DNA of 64,000 nt from positions 602,602,818-602,666,817 of the forward strand of contig OY728158.1 in the NCBI GenBank assembly GCA_963277665.1, read 5' to 3'. The position numbers and the translations under genes were made by a program. The notes beneath the pieces are model-generated. The model made no database searches. It was not told the origin of the DNA and worked only from the letters and a program-made list of their open reading frames with translations. This document shows positions 23,166-37,410 of the stretch, in pieces (positions within the stretch are counted from its first letter, which is position 1; every line of letters starts with the position of its first letter). This stretch comes from Viscum album (taxonomy: Eukaryota > Streptophyta > Magnoliopsida > Santalales > Viscaceae).

Positions 23166-26100
23166 ACATGTTTCACTATAAGAATGTAATTTATATCTCC
23201 TACTCAAACTTTTATAGTGTAAAATAGGTTGATAATAAAAGGAATAATGGTGATTGGTCAAAGATCTTATTTAAAACCAAAACTACTAAAAATAATGGAA
23301 ATAAAAGTTCATTATTAATTTAAGTTTATATATAAATGTAATGATATAAGAAATAAGAATTTTGTTTGAAAAGTGTTAGTAACTTTAAAACCTAAGGTTA
23401 TGATATGAGACATGAAAGGAGGATGATTAACAATGAATTTAACTGAATGGCCTATTGAATGAATAACGTTCTTGAAAAATGTTTTCAAAGAGAAGGATTC
23501 ATTAAATGAATTAAACTATCATTTCATCTTGAATTTTCATTCTCTTAACTACCAACTACCCAAATCATAGATCTATTATGGTGGAAAAAAATTGGAAAAA
23601 AGAGATGAAATAGGTTTTCAACCATTTATACATCAACCAAAATCAAGATTGAATGGAGTGAAAAATTCCAAGGAAGAATGAATTGAAATATTGAAAAAAT
23701 AAATCCAAAATAGAAGATTAAATAGTCAAAAAAGATACATTCCCTTCAATGAGTTTATTTATAGATAATTTTAAAATAAAAGGAAAGTTAAATACAAGAA
23801 AAACTATACAAAAATTTAGAAATAGAGAGGATAAGGAAGAAGGGATTTTTTGTCAACTTTGGATTCCATTCTTTCATTTGTTTCAAACATCCTTCATACT
23901 TAAAGTACATCTCATTGATCCAAATACTACCTCCATATTCTAGATATGTAATTTTTTTCTTCAATTATTTTCTAGAAATAGAAAATGGGAGATGAATCAT
24001 TTAGTGATGGAATTGATCAAATGAAGTATCATACCCTTTTGAATGAAGTCCGAACATTGAAAATTATAAACAATAATACCAAGTTCAAATTCATAGTATC
24101 CACATGTCGACCATAAAAATTAATTTTATTCATTAGGTTAGTTGAGATATCCCATTAAATAGAATGTGATTCCCCTACATGCACAAGCTCTAACTCTAAG
24201 TAATCACCACCTAGAAATTTTTTTAGTATGATTCATTCTTCCAAATTCCTCAGTAATATTTAGTAGATTTTCATGAATTATTCTTTGAAACCATATTCAA
24301 ACTCCCTTTATTGTAATTAAATATGAGAATTACAACTCTCTGACTTTTAATATCTCATAGCACCCTTATGTGGATCACATTTTGAATATGATCTTTACAT
24401 GAGATGCACATTTTACAGTGCTACTAAAATATAGGATTACCCTTTTGAAGGATGTATCCATGTAGTGACCTTTATGTAACTCATCACTATAATGTTTAGG
24501 TAGTACAATAAATGAACCATACAAGAGTACCCATCCATTTAGATACCTTTATTTATAATTTATGACCTTCAATTAGCCTCTATAAAGTGTGAAGGAATTT
24601 TTTTCAGATTCCTTTAATAACGATGATACCTTAAAAAATTATAATATGATATTTATGTTAATACAATGCTTCTGAAATATGTAGGTACCTTTTCATAATG
24701 TTAAACCAAGTGACATGATCCATGTGAATTGTATGACCTTTATGAAGATCTCAAAAAATATGGTCATAAAAAGTTTATTAAATACATGGGGTGGAAACTA
24801 ATTCATCTATTATACATAGATCCATTAAAGTTCCTATATAAACTCCTTGGGCTATTACTTAATTGGTTTTCATATACATGAGTCTTATTTCGAATCTCAT
24901 TGTTATTACTCAAACTTGGTAGGAAGGTAATATGGATATGGACTTCCTGGGATCCTCAGACACCCATAATAACTCATGTAAAAACTTTAATAACATATTA
25001 TTTGCCCCTCAAGATTGTTTTATTCTTATAAGTGTTGATGCTCTTTGACTACATTATTTTAGGCCCCCATGAATTTTATGGGATTCCCCCAATTTTCAAT
25101 ATATTTGTTTGGACGGATGGAGTTTGAAGATTCTACATGACTCTTACAGAACAACTAAATGTTGTTAAAAATGAAACTCAAGTTATATGAAAATGAATAA
25201 AATCATACGAAATAAAAAAGTCATATGAAATTAAAGACTTGAATGAAATTTTCAAGAACTATTCTAACTTTATAGATGAAAACCAAAACGTTTTTTAATA
25301 AAAAAATTATGATTAAATCTTATAAATTTTCAATATTTGAAATCCAAAACATTAAATAATTCAATTAAAAATATATTTCAATTAAAATTTAATAAAAAAT
25401 AATTTGTTCTTAAATAGTACGAAAATATAAACAATGAAATTTTTATTAATTTTTTTATTGAAAACCTCATATTCACTTAATTATTTATAAATTTCAATTA
25501 AAGATTAACCAATATTCAATAATTATCTATTAAAAGAATATTTTGGAATTAAAAATACACTTTTCTCTCTAATATTACTGTGGTAAATGTGTAAAAAAAT
25601 ACATCCACATAATATTCTCCAAAAATTAAAAAATTTCTTATCTTCAAGAAATTAATCAAACATATTCATAAAGAGAAAATTAATATTAAAAATGAAAGAT
25701 TTCTAATTCTAGAAAAAGTTTGATTTTTTAAAGTGTTTTACACTATGGATTCTCATGAGAAACAAAGTATGATTACTTTATTAAAATAAATGGTTTTGGT
25801 CAATAATTGGATTATTGTTTTACATATATTATTGAATTTAAAAACTTGAGGGTATTTGAGTTAACATAACCTTTCCCTCTATTATTTCTTCAAATTTTTA
25901 TTTTTCTCCACAATGAAAAAACTCACATATTTTTTCAAAAAAATAATTTGACATAAGTGAATGGATGAGTGAGTTTATTGATTAATTCCAAAATATATAT
26001 AACATATTGAACATTTTTAATTTAAAGAATAAAATCTCAACCATGGTTTAAGATTTTATTTCTATCAAAATTGAATCCAATTAAAATTATAAATATTACT

Positions 26101-29100
26101 CTCAAAGTTTCACCAAAATAAAGTATTTTACAGTGAGAAAAAGAAAATATTTTACTCAATTAAATAAATTATATAATATAAAATATTAATCACTCTAAGT
26201 ATTAAAACCGACTTCAATTTCATAAAACATTTTCAACCACTAAAACTGAAAATTAAAGTTTGAGTAGTATCAATTTTGATAAAATTTAGGGTATTTTTAA
26301 TGTTTACTAAATTGAAAAATAGTTTATAACTTAAATAAACCCCTCCCACATATTTAAAATTGAACATTTTCTACAACATTGAATTTTATCATTGAATGAA
26401 ACATTTAAAAAAAAATTATATCAAGAAGGATTTCAACTTGGTAGTTTTAAAATCATGCTAAAGGGACATAGTGAAGTTAAAAAATATATCTTCCACTCAA
26501 CATAAACAATAAATTACTTCACCACATGATAAAAAATTTCCAGCTAGTTACTAATTAAACTTTTAAGTGAAAAAGAAAAAAAATTGTATTAATTAATACT
26601 CAAACTTTATAGGTTCAAAAATACTTTCAAATAAGTTCAAAATTCCTCATGAAATGGAATAAATTTATAAGACAAATATAATAATTTGTAATTAGTAACC
26701 AATAGATTATCTAAATAAAAATTTAATGTAAACAACACTTAAAATAATTTCTAACAAATTAATTCATAAATCTGTAAATAATAGAACTCTCAAAACCATT
26801 TCGCAGGTTTTCAAATAAACTAAATAAAATTTTATAGTTTAAAAATAATATTTCAAAACTATTTCAAAACAGTATTCAAAATCATTGATTCAAACAAGAT
26901 TATAACCCATCAAAAAATTTAAAAAATATTCACCAATGAATAATTTAATCAACCAACCTTTCTACCCCAAACTTAGTTTTCAACCATGTAAATTTGTAAC
27001 TTAAATTTATAGATATTTACCCAACCACTAGGTTAGTATTAATCAATTTAAACCAACATTAAAATTAAAATATAATGAGAATGTTTAAAAACAAATTCAC
27101 TCAAAATTTGTGTCACTACTTTCCAACTCCATGTAATCTATATACCTTATGGAATTGGGGATCCAATTTTGGTCTCAATTGAAGCATCTAGATGATTAAA
27201 ATATTTTAACATTAGAAACAAATATTAAAAATAAATAATATTAGACTAATATAATATTAGATGATTTGAGTGAATTTTCAGGTCATTGAGGACACCATTT
27301 ATGCTATGGATTTGTTTTTAAAATTCAAGTTTAATGAATAATTGAGATGGTAATTTGGGTGAGAAGGTGAGGCTATAGATAATTTAAGGTGAGTTATAAT
27401 TATTTTCATTTAAAAAATAATATTTTATTAGACTATGAGTTTCCGCCTATATAACACTAGTTTTGATGCACCTAGTCACACATTCCTAAGAACTAACCAC
27501 AACCACTTGGAGGGTGTGATTTCTCATCCATAAACCCACAAATGTTTTCCCACCAATCATTTTAAATTATAAATTTAGTGTTTAGGGTTTTAAAATGTAT
27601 AGTAAAATAAAAAACACTTTAATAGATTTAAAATACCCGTGGGATCACCCCTTGATATTTGTGGACTACTTAGAACATACTTCTGTAATTGTTCTAGAAT
27701 ATTGACAATTGAAGCCTAATTGAGGTGTAAATAGTTTATGAGGTGCCCCTATAGGATTATCACTATCCTGATAACACTCATCAATAATATTTACTAAAAA
27801 GTATCACAAACCTGGGTACTTGTAATTGAGTTTTTCAATATAGTTTCAAAAAAATACTTTTTACATCAATTTGAAAATCATTTTTATCCAAACCTAAGTG
27901 AAACACTTTAATTTTTTCATTTTCAAAATTATTTCCTCCACATTAATTTTTATTTACTCTATCTCAAAATAACAAATCAATTGCTGAGGAATTCATTGTT
28001 TAATAGGTAAAAGTTTCCTTTTATTCCAACATTTTTTAAATTCTTGTTTTGTTAGTTTATGATTTACTTCTATTAGTTATTTAAATATTAAAACATTACC
28101 AGAATTCTCTAATCATAAAAAGGTATCCTATATTAGATTAAATAGTGAATGCTCAAAACTATTCAAGTATCAACATTTCAACCTCAATGATAAATGAATT
28201 TTTTGGGTCATTCTATATAATCCTTGATGAAAGAGAAGTTAAATTAATTCCTTTTGTAAAAAAAGTTATAAAAAGATAGATGTAATTCATTCTTACATAT
28301 TTTATTAATATTTAATTCCCAATAAACATTATATTCAAGTAGGTAATCATTAGTGAAAAACCAAAAACATCTTTCTTTCTATATAAAAATAATTTGAGAA
28401 AGTGTTGGGTTTAAAATTTTAAAATAGCGAAGATTGCTTTCAAAAAAGGTTAAAAATTTTCATAATCTACTTATTCTTAGTTAATATTGTCTTAAAAAAC
28501 TTCCCAAATTCGAACTCTCCTTCACTATTCAAAATTGTTTTAAAAAAACATATTGAATAATTTTTAGAAATCAAGCTTTAATTATGAAGGTTATCCTCAA
28601 CCCAAGATGCCATTTTTTTAAAATGATAAATTTTAATTACTTAGGTGGCAATATAATAATAGGATATTTATATTATTCCACCTATAAGACCTATTGGTTG
28701 TGTTAGTATAATTTTTTTAAATTTCATCATTTGAGGTTCAAGATCATAATTTTCCTTTTCTTCTTCATATTCTATGACATGTTCATTTTCTAACATTACT
28801 AATTCAATTACTTGATTAAATATTTCTTACTGATCCTCCAAATTCTATCCAAATTCTATTTTTTTTAAATTTTGAATGTTATCATTTTCTTGATCCATTT
28901 TATTTATTTTTTTATTTATATTTATTTTTAGGGGTATTTATTTTCTGGTACTATCTCAAATAAATCTATTTTTTAAAAAATTAAGGGGATTCTAGGGATA
29001 ATATTATGCACACTGCCATAAAGTGTTCTCATTATATCCACAAAAAACAAAAAAGTTTATATTTTTATTTTTATAACCATCAAATTATTCCTTTATTAAG

Positions 29101-29439
29101 TTATAAATGAGCTTTAATCTCTCACATAAAAATGAAATTCTTTAAAAATCAGTATAAAATAATAGTGATAGGCCAAAGAAATTAAGCACAAAAAATTTCA
29201 AGTAACTTTTTTATTAACCCAAAGTAGATAAAAAAAATTTAAATTTAAAATACACACAACTAGGAATTATTTATTTTTTAAATCTTAACCTTGATATTGC
29301 ATTTAAGTCCAATGACATTTTTGTTATTTTTTTCCATTTTTTATATGTGATTTTATATTTGATTTTTTACACCAAAACATTCTATAATAGACCACCCTAA
29401 AAACGAAGCCAAATTTTTATGGGTCTTTAGACTATCAAA
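23166..29439. repeat. Large tandem unit A (about 6.25 kb)
   Basis: First unit of a head-to-tail array. Landmarks shared in order with unit B are: TTATATCTCCTACTCA (23191 and 29447), a GGGGTGGAAACT block (about 24790 and 30445), TTGTTCTTAAAT-type blocks, AATTGGGGATCCAATTTT (about 27155 and 32820), CTTCTGTAATTGTTC (about 27680 and 33340), and CAACCCAAGATG (about 28600 and 34260). It contains no gene. Relative to unit B it has about 600 extra bases around 24.0-24.6 kb, which are also present in unit C, so B is the copy that lost them. Its left end is cut by the copia-like LTR. Confidence 0.7.
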
Positions 29440-32400
29440 GATTCATTTATATCTCCTACTCACACCAATATATTGGAAATATGGTTCCGACCCAAGGGAA
29501 GGAGGGAGAGTGGTCAAAGGGATTATATAAAAACATAAATATTGAAATAAATTGAGAGAAAAGTTCTTGATGAATTGGAGTGTGTGTAGAAATGAAATAA
29601 TAGAAGAAGTGAGTGTTATGTGTTAATATTTTCAACAATTTTACAGCCTAATTTTATGGAATGATTCATGTAAATATGATTATCGAGAAGTAATTCAACT
29701 GAAGAATACTATTGAATGAAAAAAATTTGAATAAAATGATTTGAAAAGAAGATAAATCATTAAAGAAGGAAAAATATTATTTGATCTTGAATGTTTTTTC
29801 TCTATAATTCCAACCACTTAACATGTATATTTATTATAGGGAAAAAAATTATTGAAAACATCCATGAAATAAATTTTCATCCATCGATAAATAAACCAAA
29901 ATTAATACTAAATTGATTAACAAATTCCAAGGTAAAATGAAATGAAACCCCAAGAAAATAAATATAGGAAAAATAATTAAATAGAAGATAAAAAATTCAT
30001 TCCCATCAATTTGTTTAGTTACAATTCTAGTTTAACAAAAATTAATGAATAAGACAAGTAAAATGATATATAAATTTAGTAAGAGAATACGTAAGGAAGA
30101 AGGATTTCTTCTCTATAGAGTTTGGATTGTAGTCCATCATATTTCTATATCTAACTTACTATTTGAAGTGTAGATCATGACTCTAGATCATTCACCACTT
30201 CTCTTGATCTATTAGTTTATTCCATTATTAGATTCTATCCATATTCGATATTACATTGATCAATTAGTGTTTTATACCTCGAGACAAGTATGAGATGATC
30301 TTGATGTTTATACCGTGATTATGAAAAGTGGTGGTACCTTTACATAACATTAAACCACGTGACATGATCCCTGTGACTTGTATGACCTTTATGTAGCTCT
30401 TAAAAATATGGTCAGGCCCTTAGAAAATGTATATGATATAGATGGGGTGGAAACTGATTCATCTATTCTTCATAGATGCATTAGGGAGACTATCTAAATT
30501 ATTTAGGACATCACTTACCAAGTTTGCAGATGCATGAGTCTCATCTATAATCTCCTTGATATTACTCACATATGGAAGGTAGGTAATATGGCTACAAACT
30601 TCATAGAATCTTGGGAAACTTTTGATAACTCATGTAACATCTTTAATGCCTTAATATTCCTCCCTCTGGAGTGTACTAATATTGTGAGATCCAATGATAT
30701 TAGACTCTATTATTCTAGGATTCTATGAATTTGTTGGTTTCCCCGCAATTTTGTTTAGTAAAAATTGTTAATATTGGATTGATGGAATTGGAAGACTCTA
30801 CACGACTCTTACACATCCACTAAATATTGAAAACAATTAAACAAAAGTAATATGAAAATTAATAAAATCATATGAAATAAAAAAGGCATATGAATTTGAA
30901 GGCTTGAATTAAAATTTTATGGAGTATTATAACTTCATAGATGAAAACCAAAAATCTCTTTGATAAAACTATTATATGACAAAATCATGTAACTATTTAG
31001 ATTTTAAATCCAACACATGAAATGCTTCAAATAAAAATATATTTCAATTTATGTTTCATAAAAAAAATTAGTTCTTAAATCATATAAAATTCTAAACAAA
31101 TAATTTTTTTTTCAATTTAGTACTGTAAACCAAATCTTTACATAAATATTCAATTAATTTCAATTTTAACTATAGATTAACCAATATTCAATAATTGTCT
31201 ATCATAATAATATTTTGGAATTCAAAAAGAACTTATATTGTTATAATGGATGTGTTAAACATGTATAAAAATATATCCACCTCTAATTACCCTACAATTA
31301 AGTCATATCTTGTACCTGAGAAATTAATCAATCAGATTGACTGGGAGAGAAAGTAATCTTAAAAATAAAATATTTCAAATTCCATCAAAGAGGTTGTTTT
31401 TAATGTGTTTTACCACATGGGTTCCTACAATAAAGTAAATATGATTACGAAATTAAAATAAATGTTTTTAGTTAAAATTTGGATTCTTGTTTTACAAAGA
31501 TGATTGAATTTAAAAATGTTAAAGAATTTAAACTATCTTAACATTTCCTTCAATTATTCCTTCATTTTTTTATTTTTCTCTATAGTAAAAAAACTCACGT
31601 ATTCTAGCACAAAAATAAATTGACATAATTGAATGGATTAGTGAGTTTTAATAATTAATTTTATAGTATATATAAATCATTAAATAGTTTTATCTTAAAG
31701 ATGAAAATCTCAACCTAGGTTTAGTAGTTCATTTCTTTCCCAATTGAATGAAATAAAAATTATAAATCTTACTCTCAATGTTTTTACAAAAGAAATTATT
31801 TTAATGTGATAAAAATAAAATATTTTACTTGATTTAATCAATTGTTTAATATAAAATATTAATCAGTCAATGTTTTAAAACAGACTTGAATTTCATGAAA
31901 CAGTTACGATGAATGAAAATAAAAATTAAATCTTTAATAAAATCAACTTTGATTTTTTTTGGGTATTTTAGATGTTTACTATATTGAAAAATATGTCATG
32001 ACATAAAGAAACCCCTCACCCACATTTGAAACTCAACATTTCCACCAATGTTGAATTATAAGGTAGAAGGAAACAATTAAAACATTTTTGGATCAAGAAT
32101 GTCTTAAAATTATTAGTTGTAAAATCATATTAATGGGACATAATTAATTAAAAAACATATTTTCCAGTAAACATAAATAATAAATAACTTCACCACATGG
32201 AAAAATGTTCCATCTTGTTACTACTTAAAATTTTATGTGAAATTGAAAAAAAATTATGAATGAATTCCTTCAGTTTATAGGTTAAAAAATAGTTTCAAAT
32301 AAGTTAAAAAATTTTCATGTAATGGAATAAATTTATAAGAAAATGATAAAAATTCATAAGCTGTAACCGATATATTTTCCATGTACTTTTATAATATGAA

Positions 32401-35094
32401 CAACGCTTTCAACAATTTTTAATAGATTAATTCATAAATTAGTAAACAATATAAATTTCAAAACCATTACCAAGTTTTTTGAAAAACTTATTTTTTTATA
32501 GTGCTAAAATAATATTTCAAGAATATTTCAAAATAGTATTCAACATCGTAGATTCAAACAATCTTAGGACCCATCAAATAGTTATGGAAATATTTTTAAT
32601 AAACAATTTTCTGAACTTCCCTTTCTACTATACACTTAGTTTTATGCCATGTATATTTTTAACATAAATTTATATATTTTTAACTAACTACTATGATAGT
32701 AATCAACAGTTTGAACCCACATTAAAATCCAAATAGAATTATAAATTTGGAAAATAAACTTCAATGAAAATTGGTGACATTATATTCTAAGGCCATGCAA
32801 TCTCTTACCCTTATGAAATTGGGGATCCAATTTTTATCTCCATTTAAGTAACTAGAAGAATAAAATAGTTTAACATGAGAACCAAATAATTATAATAAAA
32901 AATATGAGACAAAGAAAATCTAAGATCATGTGAGTGAAGTTTTAGGTTATTAAGGAAAATATTGATGTTATGGACTATTTTTCAAAATTCAAGTTTTAGG
33001 AATAATTGAGTATAGAGGTTAGGGGACAAGGTGATGTTATATATAATTATAGTTTAGTGATATTTATTTAAAAAAAAAAATATTTTTTTAGTAGATTAAG
33101 TGTTTCCTCCCACACAACACAAGTTCCGATTCCCTTAGTGAGACTTCCTTAAGAACTAACCACAACCCCTTGAACATTGTAATTTATATTCTATAAACCA
33201 ACATAAGTTTTCCTTCCAATAATTTTTAGTTAAAAATTTATGTCTATGGGTTTTAAAATTTATAGGAAAATAAAAAACCCTTTTATAGCATTAAAATACA
33301 CTTCGGGGCACCCTTGACAGTTGGGGAAAACTTAGCATCAACTTCTGTAATTGTTCAATAATTTAGATAATTAAGGCCTAATTGTGGTGTAAATAGTTTA
33401 TAAGGTCCCCCTAGAGGTTTATAACTATCCTCTTATCACTCATATATAATTTATAACTTAAAAGTATAGAAAACTTTGGTTCATGTAGCTGAGTTTTTTA
33501 AAATAGGTTCAGAAAAATAATTTTCAAATCAGTTTGAAAATCACTCATTTCCAACCCTAAGTGAAAAAAAATTCAATTTTAACATATTAAAAATGATTTC
33601 ATTTACCTTCATTTTTATTTCCACTATCTGAAATAAATAATATCAATGTAATTCATTTTTGAATAGGGAAAAGTTTCATTTTATTCAAACATGTATTTTT
33701 AAATTTCAGTTTTGTTAGGTTATAATATACATCCATTATTTCATCGAATGATAAAACATTACTAGAATTCACCTCCCGTAAATTTTTTTCCTATCTTAGA
33801 ATAAATAGTGCATGTTAATATTTTATTAAAGTTTAAACACTCCATCCCAAATGATAAATGATTTTTTTGAGGATTTCTATATCAAACCTAGTGAAAGATA
33901 ACTCCAATCCAGTCCTCTTAGTAATAACGCAGGAAAAATATATATTTAAGTCATACTTACCTATTTTATGAATAATTTATTCCCAATCAACATTAAATTC
34001 AATAATGTAATGATTAGTGAAAAAAATCCTCCCCCTCTTCCTCTTCATCAAACACCATTTGACAAAGTGTTTGATTCAAAATTTTAAAATAGAGATGATT
34101 AATTTCTAGAAAGGGTTAAAAAAGTTCAGGATTCCATTTTTTAATTAGTGTTGTCTTCCAAAAAATTACCAAATTCAAACTCTCATTCACAATTCGAAAT
34201 TTAAATAAACATGTTGAAATTTTTTTAGAAACTAGGATTTTATTTTCAGGGTTCTCCCCAACCCAAGATGATATTTGATTAAAACTCATAAATTTTACTA
34301 GTTATGGTGGAAAAATAATAAAAGGAGGTTGATATCCTTACACCTATAAGACTTCTTGGATGTACTAATACTATATTTTTTTTAAAAATTTCATCATTTT
34401 TGTGTTCAGGATCATAAATTTTCTCTTCTTCATCACATTTTATTACATGTTGATACTCAAACTCTACCAATTAATTTTCTTTATTAATTATTTCTTCCTG
34501 ATCCTCCAAATTTTTTCTTAATTATAAAAATTTATTTTTTTAAATGGTTAATGTTTTATTTTCTTGATCATGTTTTAAATTTTTTCAATTAACATTTCTT
34601 TCAAGTATTATTGAATCTCATATACTATTTCATAAACATTTTATTTTTTTAAAAAATTTATCGGCTACTAGAGATGATTGTAGGAAAACTACCAATAAGT
34701 GTGACCATAATATCCACAAAACACCAAATATTTTAATGTTACTATTAGAAACATCAAATTATTCTATTATTAAAGTATAAATGAGTTTTAAGCTCTCACT
34801 AAAAAAAGAAAAAGCTTCAAACTCAGTGTAAAATAATAGTGATAGAAGTCCCTGATCAATAAAAAAATTTCATATAACTTTAGTTGTGACACACAGTAGA
34901 TAAAAATTACATTTTAAAGGTTAAAAACACACCACCACAAAATTTTTCTTCAAATTTCTACCTCGATGTAACATTGAATTATAATAATTTTTTTCCATTT
35001 TCCATTTGAATTTTTATTTCAATTTTAACCCTAAGCACTCAATTCTATACATCCTTAAATAAAATAAAAATTTTGATGGGTCTTTGGACTATAA
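29440..35094. repeat. Large tandem unit B (about 5.65 kb)
   Basis: Second unit, collinear with unit A over its whole length apart from an inferred 600-base deletion near 30.3 kb. Identity looks moderate, with many small indels, so the duplication is old. The minus-strand frame at 34279-34470 (63 codons) has a weak relative in unit A at about 28600-28830, sharing an HVI-x-x-EEE-x-x-YD pattern. This might be a remnant of coding sequence, or only shared ancestry of the DNA. I recognise no family. Confidence 0.7.
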
Positions 35095-36800
35095 AAACAT
35101 AATTTATATATCCTACTCACACTAGTATAGTGTCATGTTGGGTTGGACCCAAGGGAAGGAGAGATTGTAGTCAAAGGGATTATCTAGAACCTAAACTATT
35201 GAAATCAATAGAAAGAAAAGTTCTTGTTGAATTTAAATGTTTATAGAAATGAAATAATATAAGAAGTGTATATGATGTGTGAAAATTGTCCATAATTTTA
35301 GAACCAATGGTTATGGAATGATTCATGAAAATATGATTATTGATAAAGAATTAAATTTAATCATTCTATTGAATGAAAGAAGTTCTATAAATAGTTTTAA
35401 AGATAAGATAAGTCATTCAAGAATGAAAACTATCATTTGGTCATGAATTTTTATTCTATATACTTCCAACCACTTAACTTTACTATTTATTATAGTTGAA
35501 AAAATAATTCAAAACATCCTTGAAATATATTTTCATCCATATATATATAAACCATAATCAATTTGGAATTAAGTGAAAAATTACAAAGAAGAATGAAATA
35601 AACTATTGAAAAAATAAATATAGAACAAAAGATGAAATGGAAGATAAAATTTTTCCCCCTCAATGAGTTTAGTTACAAAGAATGTTAAAAAAAAGAAATG
35701 AAAACACAAGTAAAATGATACATAAATTTAGTAAGATATGATATAAGGAATAAAGAATTATTCTCTTTTGAGTTTGGATCCTAACCACTCATTTGTTTCA
35801 AGATACCATTCTCTTTGAAGTGTAGATCATTCCATTAGTGCCTTCATCAGTTCTCTTAATCTATATGTTTATTCTAGAATTATCTTCCATATAGATTTTA
35901 TATTGAATCGATAAATTATTTTTGGATGCCATAAAATTATGTAAAACACCCTTTTGAATAAACTCATACTGTAAAAAATGACAAACAACAACTCTAATAT
36001 CAAATCCTTGGTATCTACTTGTAAACTATCACTATTAATTTCCTTCTTTAGGCCACTTGGGATAATCCCTTTAATATAATGTGGTTTTGATATATGAATT
36101 TTCTTTTAATAGAAACAATAAACACCTAAAAAAAATTCCAAACTTCATAAATTCATCTCTATTACTTAGAAATATTTATTAGCTTCTCAAATGAAATTTT
36201 TCAAGATCAGATTCAACATCCCTTTGATATAGTTAATATTGATATTTAAGGCTCACACATTTTAATTTATCATAAAAACCGTACGTAGATCTCTCCCTAA
36301 TGATGGTATTTATGTGAACTGAACTTTACATAATGCTTCTAAAATATTGGATTACCCTATGTTAGATCGATTCATAGAGTGACCTTGATGTAACACACTA
36401 TTATGACCTTTATATAGCACAATTTTTGAACATTATGCAAGTACATTAGTCATGAAGATGACTTCACACAGTATATATGACCTTTATGTATCCTCATTAA
36501 AGTAGAGTGGACCTTTATGTAGCTCTATTAAATCATGTGGATACCATGACACAAGTTTGAGAAGACCTATATTCTTAAAAAATAGTTATGAAATGCAGAT
36601 ATACCTTTTACATAGCCTTAAGGTGTGCAACATGACCCTTATATAGGTCTTTTATGACCTTTACACATCTCTCAAAAACAATTTATGACCCTTATACATC
36701 ATATTTGAAATGTGGGGGATGACCCAAGAGTGAGATAGAGGATTTTTATAACTCTTACACATCTTCTAAAATTTATAAGAAATGAAATATAGTTCATAAA
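35095..36800. repeat. Large tandem unit C, left part
   Basis: Third unit, beginning with TTTATATATCCTACTCACAC, and following unit A through the segment that unit B lacks (AATGCTTCTAAAATATTGG and the GACCTTTATGTA-rich stretch at 36380-36700). It ends at the insertion point of the SIRE-like element and resumes at about 49141. The GACCTTTATRT words recur every few dozen bases between 36400 and 36700 as a loose short repeat. Confidence 0.65.
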
Positions 36801-36952
36801 TGTTGGACTCACCTATTTTGTTAATCCCAAATCATGTTTCTTTTATATGATAATCATATTTAATTAATATTTTTAGTTTATATCCAGTAATAACTAGGTA
36901 TTTTTAATCTCACCGATCTCTCGATCATGTTTACAATACAAAATTTCTCTAA

Positions 36953-37175
36953 GTTAGAGGTAACTATTAGAGGTTACTGTTAGGGGCTACCGATAGAGGT
37001 TACTGATAAAGTATACCGATAGAGGTTACCACTGGAAGGCTACCAATAGAGGTTACCACTCAAAGGTTACTGAAAGAGGTTACTGATAGAGGTTACCACT
37101 GGAAGATTACAGATAGAGGTTACCGCTATGGAAGCTCACTGCTGAAGTTATGAATGGAAGCTCACCACTATGAGT
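36953..37175. repeat. 13-bp minisatellite (GAGGTTACCGATA type), 5' LTR
   Basis: Consecutive units close to GAGGTTACCGATA or GAGGTTACTGATA, with variants such as GAAGGCTACCAAT. The right end grades into GCTCACCGCTGAA-like units. It is homologous to 47444-47690 in the 3' LTR. Confidence 0.8.
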
Positions 37176-37228
37176 CTCACGCTCAAAGGATATAATTGCA
37201 GTGTTACCACTAGAGGTAAATCTTATAA

Positions 37229-37410
37229 GGATACCGATGGAGCCTACCGATGAAGGCTACCGATGAAGGCTACCGATGAAGCCTATCGATGAAGGCCACT
37301 GATGAAGGCTAATAATGAAATCTACCGATGATGGCAACTGATGAAGGATACTGATGAAGGATACTGATGAAGGCTTCCGATGAAGCCTACAGTTGAAAAG
37401 GATACCGCTA
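37229..37410. repeat. 13-bp minisatellite (CTACCGATGAAGG type), 5' LTR
   Basis: About 13 units of CTACCGATGAAGG and close variants, sharing the ACCGAT core and the 13-base period of the array just upstream. It is homologous to 47737-47913 in the 3' LTR. Confidence 0.8.

Noticed and set aside
36953..37410. Centromeric or telomeric satellite
   Set aside because: The arrays are short, lie within an LTR, recur in the partner LTR, and do not resemble the TTTAGGG telomere repeat.
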